Assembly (NCBI GenBank): GCA_002325245.1
Contig: DCRR01000011.1
Span: forward strand, 1 to 43,550
Length of the DNA stretch: 43,550 nt
Source of the DNA: Microbacteriaceae bacterium UBA1487
GTDB lineage: Bacteria; Actinomycetota; Actinomycetes; Actinomycetales; Microbacteriaceae
Direction of reading: 5' to 3'
Part shown: positions 15,832 through 23,446 of the stretch, piece after piece
How the letters are laid out: each line of letters opens with the position of its first letter
How positions within the stretch are numbered: position 1 is the stretch's first letter
Translations under genes and position numbers: made by a program
Notes under the pieces: generated by a model
Databases searched by the model: none
What the model was told of the DNA's origin: nothing
What the model saw: the letters and a program-made list of their open reading frames with translations, nothing else

Positions 15832-17093
15832 GCCCGCTCCGAGGCCACGGCGCCGGTGTCGGTCGCGAGTTCGCTGTTGCCGGGACCGAAGTGCTTGAGC
15901 AGCACCAGGTCGGCGCTGCTCGAGGTGTTGCGGATGGTCACCCCGTTGTTCACCGCGGATCCGGTCACGTAGTACTCGTCGTGCGAGAGCTGGCCGTAGC
16001 GGATCGACGAGATCGCCTCGACGGTCTGACCGTTGATCTCGCCGCGGCCGTCGACGGCGATGAAGCCATAGGGATTGCGGTCGTCGACGGTGACCGTCTC
16101 GCCCGGCTTGACCGTCAGCTCCTTGGCGCTGAAGGCGTCGGAGCGGTAGGTGATCCACTTCTCGACGTACTGCGCGCCGCCGGCTTCGGCGCTGGCCGAG
16201 GTCTCGAGCGGCGGGCTGAAGCGGTGGCTCCAGAACTCGGGATCGACGTTGAGGTTCCAGTCGAGGATCTCGAGCACGAAGTCGAGGTCGCCCACCTTGT
16301 CGGCGGGGATGTCCTTCCAGAGCAGCTCGTCGGGCACCTCGCGGTTGTTCGACCACGACTCGGCCATGGCGAAGACGTCGCTCGCGGCCTGCGGCTCGTA
16401 GGTGCACATGCTCGCGGGGGCGTGCAGAACGCCCGGCGGGACGTCCCAGCCGGTGCCCGGGGTGATCCGGTACGCGACCGAGAGCTCGGTGATGCGGTTG
16501 TCGCCGCCGCGGAGGAAGCCCTCGAGCTTGTCCATGACCTGCTCGCGCGTGGTCTCGGGGTGGAAGCCGAAGAAGGTGTACGGGAACATGCCGCCGTGGT
16601 TGTTCAGCTGCGGCGGGAAGTAGTACGCCTCGGGCTTGCCCATCTTGCCGACGAGCGCCGCGTGCTCATCCTTCTGGTGCACGTGGAAGGGCAGCGGGTA
16701 CTGGTTGTCGAAGAACTTGGAGTACATCGGCCACTTGCCGTACTTGTCCCAGAGCCCGCCGATCGCCTGCCCCTTGAAGTGGTCGATGAACTCATCGAAG
16801 GGAATCACCTCGTCGTCGGCGCCGACGACGAGGCTGAGGCCCTCGAAGGGGTCGGTCAGCGGCCCGTTCTCGGCGCGGATCGCGCTCGCGAACCAGCGCT
16901 CGTCGATTCCGCCGCGGTCCTTGCCCAGCGGGAAGTAGTCATCGGGGTGCAGTCGCAGTCGCTGGGCGGGCGTGCAGAACGATCGCGGCACCCACGCCGG
17001 TGCCAGGCGAAGGATGCCGCCGCCGGCCTCCATCGCGCGCTCCATGCTCGCCTCGGCCGAAGTAACGCCCTCGTAGGGCCCCGCCTTGCTCAT
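15828..17093 (-). CDS. Cupin-fold sugar isomerase-like protein (mannose-6-phosphate isomerase-like)
   Basis: Protein of 421 aa. A two-cupin layout is suggested: the motif LPFHVHQKDEHA near residues 145-160, with two His and a Glu as in metal-binding cupins, and TGWDVPPGVLHAPASMCTYEP near 230. A second jelly-roll region with VKPGETVTVDDRNPYGFIAVDGRGEING lies near 340. It resembles class I mannose-6-P-isomerase-like proteins of unknown substrate. As the first gene of a sugar operon it may isomerise the imported sugar. The ATG at 17091-17093 has AAGGA 8 bases upstream; a TTG at 17177 in the same frame lies in the operator region and is not used. It is the proposed LacI target. Confidence 0.75.
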   Translation of the reverse strand: MSKAGPYEGVTSAEASMERAMEAGGGILRLAPAWVPRSFCTPAQRLRLHPDDYFPLGKDRGGIDERWFASAIRAENGPLTDPFEGLSLVVGADDEVIPFDEFIDHFKGQAIGGLWDKYGKWPMYSKFFDNQYPLPFHVHQKDEHAALVGKMGKPEAYYFPPQLNNHGGMFPYTFFGFHPETTREQVMDKLEGFLRGGDNRITELSVAYRITPGTGWDVPPGVLHAPASMCTYEPQAASDVFAMAESWSNNREVPDELLWKDIPADKVGDLDFVLEILDWNLNVDPEFWSHRFSPPLETSASAEAGGAQYVEKWITYRSDAFSAKELTVKPGETVTVDDRNPYGFIAVDGRGEINGQTVEAISSIRYGQLSHDEYYVTGSAVNNGVTIRNTSSSADLVLLKHFGPGNSELATDTGAVASERA

Positions 17094-17180
17094 CGCCGTC
17101 CTTACTGGGGCGCCGCCGAAGTCGGGGCGCCATTGCCGTTGTCGGGACCACACGGTCCGCGAGTTCTTCTGGATCAAGTT

Positions 17181-17213
17181 GGTTCAATGAACCATCTCTT
17201 GTTTCAGTGAAAC
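17181..17213. promoter_or_regulatory. Tandem LacI-type operators upstream of the sugar operon
   Basis: Two 13-base palindromes, GGTTCAATGAACC at 17181-17193 (perfect arms) and GTTTCAGTGAAAC at 17201-17213, lie 20 bases centre to centre, about two helical turns. The first equals the lacI-gene operator apart from the central base and the outermost base. They lie 88-120 bases upstream of the cupin gene start and about 73 bases upstream of the divergent DeoR gene, so both directions could be affected. Confidence 0.7.
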
Positions 17214-17285
17214 TACGGCACGGCCCGACATGCTGTCAAGTGCGGAATCTCCCCGAGGTCTCGACCGCCGCGTACGCTGATGCGC

Positions 17286-18038
17286 ATGTCGACCCCACTG
17301 CTCGCGAGCGAACGCCGCGCCCGGCTGCGCGAACTGCTGGCGCAGGACGGCGCGATCCGCCTCGAGTCCGCGGCCGAGCTGCTGCGCGTCTCGGCGATGA
17401 CCGTGCGGCGCGACCTGGCCGATCTCGAGGCCGAGGGGGTGGTGCGGCGCGTGCGCGGAGGCGCGGTCGCTCCGCTGCTGCCGGAGCCGTTCGGTGCCCG
17501 CGCGACCGCCCGGGCCGGCGCGAAGGCGATCCTCGCGAAGAAGGCGATCGACCTCGTGCCGCTGGACGGCGCGGCGGCGTTCGACGCCTCCACGACGTCC
17601 AATGCGCTCATCTCGCTCGTCGAGGCGCGCGACCTGCTCATCGCCACCAACTCGCTGGAGAACGCCGCGACCGCCCGCCGCCGCCCGGGCGTGCACTCGG
17701 TGCTGATCGGCGGTGAGCTCGAGGAGCGCACCGGCAGCTTCGTCGGCCCGGTCGCCGTGCTTGCCGCCACGAGCATGAGCTACTCGGCCTTCTTCACTTC
17801 CGCGAGCGGCGTCGACGCCGAGTTCGGCCCGAACGAGGTGTCGCTCGCGGAGGCGCAGCTGAAGTCGGCTTTCAGTGCGAACGCCGAGCGCACGGTCATG
17901 CTGGCCGACGGTGCCAAGCTGGGCCGCCGCGCGCTCGCGCGCTCGCTCGCCTGGGAGGCCGTCGATCTGCTGGTCACCGACCTCGATCCCGCCGATCCGC
18001 TCCTGGACCCGTTCCGCGACCTGGTCGAACTCGCCTAG
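17286..18038 (+). CDS. DeoR/GlpR family transcriptional regulator
   Basis: Protein of 250 aa. The N-terminal DeoR helix-turn-helix spans about residues 5-60 (ERRARLRELLAQDGAIRLESAAELLRVSAMTVRRDLADLEAEGVVRRVRGGA). A DeoR sensor domain follows, with the sugar-phosphate-binding pattern DGAAAFDASTTSNAL, ATNS, GGELEERTGSFVGP and ADGAKLG. Such regulators usually sense a phosphorylated sugar, here perhaps rhamnulose-1-phosphate or a related ester. An upstream in-frame ATG at 17280 exists, but TACGCT at 17273-17278 ends 7 bases before 17286, which suits a leaderless start there. The aldolase gene begins 71 bases downstream behind a separate dyad. Confidence 0.87.
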   Translation: MSTPLLASERRARLRELLAQDGAIRLESAAELLRVSAMTVRRDLADLEAEGVVRRVRGGAVAPLLPEPFGARATARAGAKAILAKKAIDLVPLDGAAAFDASTTSNALISLVEARDLLIATNSLENAATARRRPGVHSVLIGGELEERTGSFVGPVAVLAATSMSYSAFFTSASGVDAEFGPNEVSLAEAQLKSAFSANAERTVMLADGAKLGRRALARSLAWEAVDLLVTDLDPADPLLDPFRDLVELA

Positions 18039-18069
18039 GACGCTTGTCCCGCCCGCCGCGTCATGTTAC

Positions 18070-18091
18070 TTTCTGAGAGACTTAACAGAAA
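18070..18091. promoter_or_regulatory. Inverted repeat TTTCTG-n10-CAGAAA before the aldolase gene
   Basis: TTTCTG at 18070-18075 and CAGAAA at 18086-18091 form an inverted repeat in the 71-base gap after the DeoR gene, about 18 bases from the GTG start. It is AT-richer than its surroundings. It could be the DeoR binding site; this is inferred from position only. Confidence 0.35.
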
Positions 18092-18109
18092 CAGACAAGG
18101 ACGTTCGAC

Positions 18110-20140
18110 GTGAGCACTCCGCAAGACCTCATCGCCCGCAGCAACAAGCTCGGCAGCGACCCGAAGAACACCAACTACGCCGGCGGCAACACCTCCGCCA
18201 AGGGCACCGAGACCGACCCGGTCACCGGCGAGCCCGTCGAGCTGATGTGGGTCAAGGGCTCCGGCGGCGACCTCGGCACGCTCACCGAGTCCGGCCTCGC
18301 CGTCCTGCGCCTCGACCGGATGCGCGCCCTTGTCGATGTCTACCCGGGCCTCGACCGCGAAGATGAGATGGTCGCCGCGTTCGACTACTGCCTGCACGGC
18401 AAGGGCGGCGCCGCCCCGTCCATCGACACCGCGATGCACGGCCTCGTCGACGCCGCGCACGTCGACCACCTGCACCCCGACTCGGGCATCGCGATCGCGA
18501 CCGCCAAGGACGGCGAGAAGCTCACCAAGAAGATCTTCGGCGACAAGGTCGTCTGGGTTCCGTGGCGCCGCCCCGGCTTCCAGCTCGGTCTCGACATCGC
18601 CAAGATCAAGGCCGAGAACCCGAACGCGATCGGGTGCATCCTCGGCGGCCACGGCATCACCGCCTGGGGCGCGACGAGCGCCGCCTGCCAGAAGAACAGC
18701 CTCTGGATCATCAAGACCGCCGAGGAGTACCTCGCCGCGAAGGGCAAGAAGAACCCCTTCGGCCGCGAGGTCAAGAAGAACCTCGCGCTCGCCCCCGCCG
18801 AGCGTCGCGCGAAGGCCGCCGCCCTGGCGCCGACGATCCGCGGAATCGCCAGCCACGACAAGCCGATGGTCGGCCACTTCACCGACGACCCGCGCGTGCT
18901 CGAGTTCCTCGCCAGCGCCAACGCGCCCAAGCTCGCCGCTCTCGGCACGAGCTGCCCCGACCACTTCCTGCGCACCAAGGTCAAGCCGATGCTGCTCGAC
19001 CTGCCGGCCGACGCCCCGGTCGAGAAGGCCATCGAGCGCCTCAAGGAGCTGCACGAGGCGTACCGCAAGGACTACACGGCCTACTACGAGAAGCACGCCG
19101 AGAAGGACTCCCCCGCGATGCGCGGCGCCGACCCGGCGATCGTGCTCGTGCCCGGCGTCGGCATGTTCAGCTTCGGCGCCAACAAGCAGACCGCACGCGT
19201 GGCCGGCGAGTTCTACCTCAACGCGATCAACGTCATGCGCGGGGCGGAGTCGATCTCGACCTACACCCCGATCAGCGATCGCGAGAAGTTCCGCATCGAG
19301 TACTGGGCCCTCGAGGAGGCCAAGCTGCAGCGGATGCCGAAGCCGAAGACTCACGCGACGCGCGTCGCCCTGGTCACCGGCGCCGCCTCCGGCATCGGCA
19401 AAGCGATCGCGACGCGCCTCGCCGCCGACGGCGCCTGCGTCGTCATCGCCGACCTCGACCTGAAGAAGGCGCAGGAGGCCGCCGCCGAGCTCGGCTCGAC
19501 CGACGTCGCGATCGGCGTCGAGGTGAACGTCACGGATGCCGACGCGATCGACCGCATGGTGCAGGAGGCCGTCCTCGCCTTCGGCGGTGTCGACCTGGTC
19601 GTCAACAACGCGGGCGTCTCGCTCTCGAAGCCGCTGCTGGAGACCACCGAGAAGGACTGGGACTTCCAGCACGACATCATGGCCAAGGGCTCGTTTCTCG
19701 TCTCGAAGGCCACCGCGAAGGTGCTCATCGAGCAGGGCATGGGCGGCGACGTGATCTACATCGCCTCGAAGAACTCGGTGTTCGCCGGCCCGAACAACAT
19801 CGCCTACTCGGCGACGAAGGCCGACCAGGCGCACCAGGTGCGTCTGCTCGCGGTCGAGCTCGGCGAGCACGGCGTCAAGGTCAACGGCATCAACCCGGAC
19901 GGCGTCGTGCGCGGCTCGGGCATCTTCGCCAGCGGCTGGGGTGCGAACCGCGCCAAGACCTACGGCATCGACGAGAACGACCTCGGCAAGTTCTACGCTC
20001 AGCGGACCATCCTCAAGCGCGAGGTGCTGCCGGAGACCGTCGCCAACGCGGTCGCCGTGCTCACCGGCCCGGACCTCTCGCACACGACCGGTCTCCACGT
20101 CCCCGTGGACGCGGGCGTCGCGGCGGCGTTCCTCCGATGA
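18110..20140 (+). CDS. Bifunctional rhamnulose-1-phosphate aldolase / lactaldehyde dehydrogenase
   Basis: Protein of 676 aa matching the RhaEW-type fusion. Residues 1 to about 400 form a class II aldolase (TNYAGGNTSAKG near residue 22, metal-ligand HVDHLHPDSG near 117-125, GGHGITAWG near 180). It would split L-rhamnulose-1-P into DHAP and L-lactaldehyde. Residues about 417-676 form a short-chain dehydrogenase (VTGAASGIG near 423, NNAGVS, catalytic YSATK near 566), which would oxidise lactaldehyde to L-lactate. The GTG at 18110 has ACAAGGAC upstream. Its stop overlaps the rhamnulokinase start (ATGA). The L-lactate product is the substrate of the lldD gene 4 kb downstream. Confidence 0.9.
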   Translation: MSTPQDLIARSNKLGSDPKNTNYAGGNTSAKGTETDPVTGEPVELMWVKGSGGDLGTLTESGLAVLRLDRMRALVDVYPGLDREDEMVAAFDYCLHGKGGAAPSIDTAMHGLVDAAHVDHLHPDSGIAIATAKDGEKLTKKIFGDKVVWVPWRRPGFQLGLDIAKIKAENPNAIGCILGGHGITAWGATSAACQKNSLWIIKTAEEYLAAKGKKNPFGREVKKNLALAPAERRAKAAALAPTIRGIASHDKPMVGHFTDDPRVLEFLASANAPKLAALGTSCPDHFLRTKVKPMLLDLPADAPVEKAIERLKELHEAYRKDYTAYYEKHAEKDSPAMRGADPAIVLVPGVGMFSFGANKQTARVAGEFYLNAINVMRGAESISTYTPISDREKFRIEYWALEEAKLQRMPKPKTHATRVALVTGAASGIGKAIATRLAADGACVVIADLDLKKAQEAAAELGSTDVAIGVEVNVTDADAIDRMVQEAVLAFGGVDLVVNNAGVSLSKPLLETTEKDWDFQHDIMAKGSFLVSKATAKVLIEQGMGGDVIYIASKNSVFAGPNNIAYSATKADQAHQVRLLAVELGEHGVKVNGINPDGVVRGSGIFASGWGANRAKTYGIDENDLGKFYAQRTILKREVLPETVANAVAVLTGPDLSHTTGLHVPVDAGVAAAFLR

Positions 20141-21558
20141 GCGGGGGCGCGGTCGCCGCGGTCGACCTCGGTGCCACCAGCGGCCGCGTAATCCTCGGCT
20201 ACGTCGGACACAACGAGCTGCAGCTCACCGACGTCGCGCGCTTCCCGAACCGCCCGGTTCGCACGATCGACGGCCTGCACTGGAGCGTGCTGGAGCTCTA
20301 CCGCGACGTCGTCGAGGGGCTCGCCGCCGCGGTGCGCCAGGAGCCGCAGGTGGCGAGCATCGGCATCGACTCGTGGGCGGTCGACTACGGCCTGCTGCGC
20401 GACGGTCGCCTGCTCGGCGCTCCCTACGCGTATCGGGATGAGCGCAACCTCGCCGCGGTGGAAGTCGTGCACGGCATCGTCCCGCCCGAGGAGCTGTACC
20501 GGCTGAACGGCCTGCAGCACCTGTCGTTCAACACGCTGTTCCAGCTCACCGCCGACCGCACCGCCGGCATGCTCGAGCTGGCGGATTCGCACCTGCTGCT
20601 GCCCGACCTGCTCGGCTACTGGCTCACGGGGCGCAGCGTCGCCGAGCGCACCAACGCCTCGACGACGGGCCTGCTCGGCGTCGAGACGGGCGAGTGGAAC
20701 TTCGCGCTGGCCGAGCGCCTCGGCCTGCCGCAGCGGCTGTTCCGCCCGCTCGTGAATGCGGGCACCGAGGTGGGCGCGCTGGTTCCCTCCGCCGTGCGCG
20801 GCATCGGCGAGACGCGCGCCGTGGTGACCACGGTCGGCTCGCACGACACGGCGAGCGCCGTCGTCGCCGTGCCGTCGACGGATCCGGATGTCGCCTACAT
20901 CTCGTGCGGCACCTGGTCACTGGTGGGGGTCGAGCTCGAGCGACCGGTGCTGACGGAGGAGAGCCGGCTCGCCGGCTTCACCAACGAGGGCGGCGTCGAC
21001 GGACGCGTGCGCTACCTGCACAACGTGATGGGCCTGTGGCTGCTCAGCGAGAGCATCCGCGACTGGGAGCGCACCGGCGAGACGATCTCGCTGCCGGCGC
21101 TGCTGGCGCAGGCCGCATCCGCTCGCGCCGATGTACCGGTCTTCGACGCCGACGATGAGGCCTTCCTCGCTCCCGGCGATATGCCGGCCCGGATCGCCGC
21201 GTGGTTTACCGAGCGCGGGATCGAGCCGCCCGCGAGCCGCCCGGAGCTGGTGCGCAGCATCCTGCAGTCGCTGGCCGACGCCTACGCCCGAGCCATCGAG
21301 AACGCCTCGCGACTGAGCGGCAAGCCGGTCAACGCGATCCACCTCGTGGGCGGCGGCTCGCTCAACGAGCTGCTGTGCCAGCTGACCGCCGATGCGGCCG
21401 GGCTTCCGGTGCTCGCCGGTCCGGTCGAGGCGACCGCGATCGGCAATGTGCTCGTGCAGGCGCGCGCGCAGGGCTTCGTCAGCGGCGACCTCGAGGCGCT
21501 GCGGGCGATCGCGATGCGCGCGTTCCCGCCGAAGCGCTTCGACCCGCGCGCGTCCTAG
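20137..21558 (+). CDS. rhaB: Rhamnulokinase (FGGY carbohydrate kinase)
   Basis: Protein of 473 aa with typical RhaB features: N-terminal phosphate loop AAVDLGATSGRVILGYV, RFPNRPVRTIDGLHWSVLELYRDVVEGL, SIGIDSWAVDYGLLRDGRLLGAPYAYRDERN with the catalytic Asp region near residues 73-90, and the late adenosine motif IHLVGGGSLNELLCQLTADAAGLPVLAGPVEATAIGN. It phosphorylates L-rhamnulose at O-1, supplying the coupled aldolase. The ATG at 20137-20139 overlaps the aldolase stop. A small GC hairpin overlaps its stop codon. No isomerase making rhamnulose from rhamnose lies next to it. Confidence 0.9.
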   Translation: MSGGAVAAVDLGATSGRVILGYVGHNELQLTDVARFPNRPVRTIDGLHWSVLELYRDVVEGLAAAVRQEPQVASIGIDSWAVDYGLLRDGRLLGAPYAYRDERNLAAVEVVHGIVPPEELYRLNGLQHLSFNTLFQLTADRTAGMLELADSHLLLPDLLGYWLTGRSVAERTNASTTGLLGVETGEWNFALAERLGLPQRLFRPLVNAGTEVGALVPSAVRGIGETRAVVTTVGSHDTASAVVAVPSTDPDVAYISCGTWSLVGVELERPVLTEESRLAGFTNEGGVDGRVRYLHNVMGLWLLSESIRDWERTGETISLPALLAQAASARADVPVFDADDEAFLAPGDMPARIAAWFTERGIEPPASRPELVRSILQSLADAYARAIENASRLSGKPVNAIHLVGGGSLNELLCQLTADAAGLPVLAGPVEATAIGNVLVQARAQGFVSGDLEALRAIAMRAFPPKRFDPRAS

Positions 21559-21567
21559 GGGCGCGCG
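21545..21567 (+). terminator. Possible hairpin at the end of rhaB
   Basis: CGCGCGC (21545-21551) pairs with GCGCGCG (21561-21567) around a 9-base loop containing the rhaB stop codon. It is GC-only and without a T run. It may end the rhamnose operon before the separately started nagB-like gene. Confidence 0.35.
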
Positions 21568-21585
21568 TCGATCGCGCTGAAACGC

Positions 21586-21643
21586 GTCACAATTGCGCGT
21601 TTATTGGGCATATCGCTCAAATCGCGTCATTTGTGACTATCGT
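21586..21643 (+). promoter_or_regulatory. Promoter region of the nagB-like gene with distant inverted and direct repeats
   Basis: TATCGT at 21638-21643 ends 6 bases before the GTG start at 21650, suiting a leaderless -10 box. GTCACAA (21586-21592) and TTGTGAC (21631-21637) are inverted copies 45 bases apart, and CGCGTCA is repeated directly at 21583-21589 and 21623-21629. The region is clearly AT-richer than the coding DNA. A looping or two-site regulator is possible. Confidence 0.4.
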
Positions 21644-21649
21644 TGATGC

Positions 21650-22417
21650 GTGATTCTGCGCGATAGCCACCACCCGACCGCACCTGCCCTCCGCGGGCCG
21701 ACCGTCAAGGTTTTCGACTCCGCCGAGGCCGGGGCCGAGTACGCGGCCGACCTCGTCCTCGAGGCGCTGGCCGCGGCGCCGGGCGCGGGCCTGGGCCTGG
21801 CGACCGGCTCCTCCCCGCAGCGGCTCTACGGGGCGCTCGCCCGTCGTCGCGCCGCGGGGGCGGACTTCTCGTCCCTCTCGGGCTTCGCGCTCGACGAGTA
21901 TCTGGGGCTGCCCGCCGAGCACCCCGAGAGCTACCGCTCGGTGATCGAGCGCGACGTGATCGCCCCGCTCGGCATGGACCCCGACCGCGTGCACGTGCCC
22001 CCGGCCACCGACGACCCGGCCGTCCTGGCCGCGTTCGACGCGCACATCGGCGCGAGCGGCGGCATCGCCGTGCAGATCCTCGGCATTGGCGGCAACGGCC
22101 ACATCGGCTTCAACGAGCCGGGCACCCCGTTCTCGACCCGCACCCACGTCACCGCGCTCTCCGACTCCACGCGGCGAGCGAACGCCCGCTTCTTCGACAG
22201 CCTCTCTGACGTGCCGACGCACAGCGTGACGCAGGGCATCGGCACGATCCTGGAGTCCCGGCGCATCCTGCTGCTGGCGACCGGCGCCGAGAAGGCGGAG
22301 GCGGTCGCCACCGCGATCGAGTCGGGGATCACCATCGACTGCCCCGCCACCGCCCTCCAGCTGCACGAGAACGTGACCTTCGTGCTGGACTCCGCCGCGG
22401 CAGGCCGGTTGAGCTGA
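21650..22417 (+). CDS. nagB: Glucosamine-6-phosphate deaminase-like protein
   Basis: Protein of 255 aa in the NagB/RpiA/SOL family. Motifs are GLATGSSPQRLYGAL near residue 50, FALDEYLGLPAEHPESYR near 84 (the catalytic Asp and Glu region), ILGIGGNGHIGFNEPGTPFSTRTH near 144 and LLLATGAEKAEAV near 204. It would convert glucosamine-6-P to fructose-6-P and ammonia. It starts with GTG and lacks a ribosome site. No nagA, PTS or chitobiose genes are nearby, so the physiological link to the rhamnose and lactate genes is unclear. Confidence 0.85.
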   Translation: MILRDSHHPTAPALRGPTVKVFDSAEAGAEYAADLVLEALAAAPGAGLGLATGSSPQRLYGALARRRAAGADFSSLSGFALDEYLGLPAEHPESYRSVIERDVIAPLGMDPDRVHVPPATDDPAVLAAFDAHIGASGGIAVQILGIGGNGHIGFNEPGTPFSTRTHVTALSDSTRRANARFFDSLSDVPTHSVTQGIGTILESRRILLLATGAEKAEAVATAIESGITIDCPATALQLHENVTFVLDSAAAGRLS

Positions 22418-22439
22418 TCTCGCCTGACAGGATCGAGGC

Positions 22440-23357
22440 ATGGAGATCTGCGCCTTCGTCGAACCCCAGCAGGGAGCCAGCTACACCGAACTTCGGGACT
22501 TTGCCGTCTCCGCGGAGCGACTGGGCTTCCACGGCTTCTTCCGCTCCGACCACTACCTGAAGATGGGCGAGGCGACCGACGGAGCGCCGGGACCGACGGA
22601 TGCCTGGACCAGCCTCGCCGCCATCGCGGTCGAAACGAGCACGGTGCGCCTCGGCACCCTCGTCAGCTCGGTCACCTACCGCACCCCGGGCATCCTCGCG
22701 GTGCAGGTCGCCAATGTCGACGACATCTCGGGCGGCCGCGTCGAGCTGGGACTCGGCACCGGCTGGTTCGAGGCCGAGCACCGCGCCTACGGCATCCCGT
22801 TCCCGGAGAAGCGCTTCGGGATGCTCGAGGAGCAGCTCGAGATCGTGGGCGGTCTGTGGTCGATCTCTGGCGACGAGACCTTCGACTTCTCCGGTGAGCA
22901 CTACCAGCTCGAGGGCGCGCCCGCGCGGCAGCGTCCGGTGCAGGACTCGGTGCCGATCATCGTCGGCGGCGGCGGCCCGACCCGCACCCCGCGCATCGCG
23001 GCGCGCTACGCCTCCGAATTCAACAGCTTCAGCGGGCCGACCGGGGCGGGCGACCGCTTCGACGTGGTGCGGGCGGCGTGCGAGACGGAGGGCCGCGACC
23101 CGGAGTCGCTGCGCTACTCGGCCGTCGCGCAGGTGTGGTGCGGACGCTCGGCGGAGGAGCGCGCGACCCGCGCCGAGAAGGTCGGCGGCAACCTCGAGAA
23201 CCCCGACAACGCGGTCGGCTCGCCGCAGCAGATCGTCGACATCCTCGCGGCGTACGCGGAGCGCGGCGCCGCGCGCGTCTATCTGCAGTTCTTCGACCTG
23301 CGCGATCTGGAGCACCTGGAGCTGGTCGGCACCAAGGTGCTCCCGCACGTGGCCTGA
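22440..23357 (+). CDS. LLM-class F420-dependent oxidoreductase
   Basis: Luciferase-like monooxygenase family TIM-barrel protein of 305 aa. Recognisable blocks are MEICAFVEPQQGASYTELRDFAVSAERLGFHGFFRSDHYLKMG, SLAAIAVETSTVRLGTLVSSVTYRTPGILAVQVANVDDISGGRVELGLGTGWFEAEHRAYGIPFP and the phosphate-binding VPIIVGGGGPTRTPRIAARYASEFN near residue 175. The family uses F420 or FMN and acts on varied substrates; none can be named here. The ATG at 22440 is preceded by CAGGAT and GAGG. It lies alone between nagB and lldR, both in the same direction. Confidence 0.85.
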   Translation: MEICAFVEPQQGASYTELRDFAVSAERLGFHGFFRSDHYLKMGEATDGAPGPTDAWTSLAAIAVETSTVRLGTLVSSVTYRTPGILAVQVANVDDISGGRVELGLGTGWFEAEHRAYGIPFPEKRFGMLEEQLEIVGGLWSISGDETFDFSGEHYQLEGAPARQRPVQDSVPIIVGGGGPTRTPRIAARYASEFNSFSGPTGAGDRFDVVRAACETEGRDPESLRYSAVAQVWCGRSAEERATRAEKVGGNLENPDNAVGSPQQIVDILAAYAERGAARVYLQFFDLRDLEHLELVGTKVLPHVA

Positions 23358-23376
23358 GGTCCGCCGTCCGCGCCTT

Positions 23377-23417
23377 GCGGATTGTCTAACAATCCAATAC
23401 GTTGTTAGACAATCCGC
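23377..23417. promoter_or_regulatory. 41-base perfect inverted repeat: twin LldR-type operators
   Basis: Arms of 16 bases (23377-23392 and 23402-23417) flank a 9-base centre without a mismatch. Each arm contains an 11-base GntR/FadR-type site, TTGTCTAACAA and TTGTTAGACAA, both fitting the published TNGTNNNACNA pattern for LldR/FadR-type regulators. The two sites are 20 bases centre to centre. It lies 30 bases upstream of the GntR gene and likely controls it and lldD. Confidence 0.8.
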
Positions 23418-23446
23418 ACGCGCGGGCGAACGGCAAAGGGGGCGAC

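Noticed and set aside
18035..20098. A 687-residue open frame on the minus strand opposite the rhamnulose aldolase
   Set aside because: Low-complexity Val/Leu/Asp/Arg-rich composition without motifs; the plus strand encodes a well-conserved fusion enzyme.
18562..20136. A long in-frame extension upstream of rhamnulokinase
   Set aside because: It is an Arg-rich out-of-frame reading of the aldolase gene; the kinase motif begins directly at the ATG at 20137.
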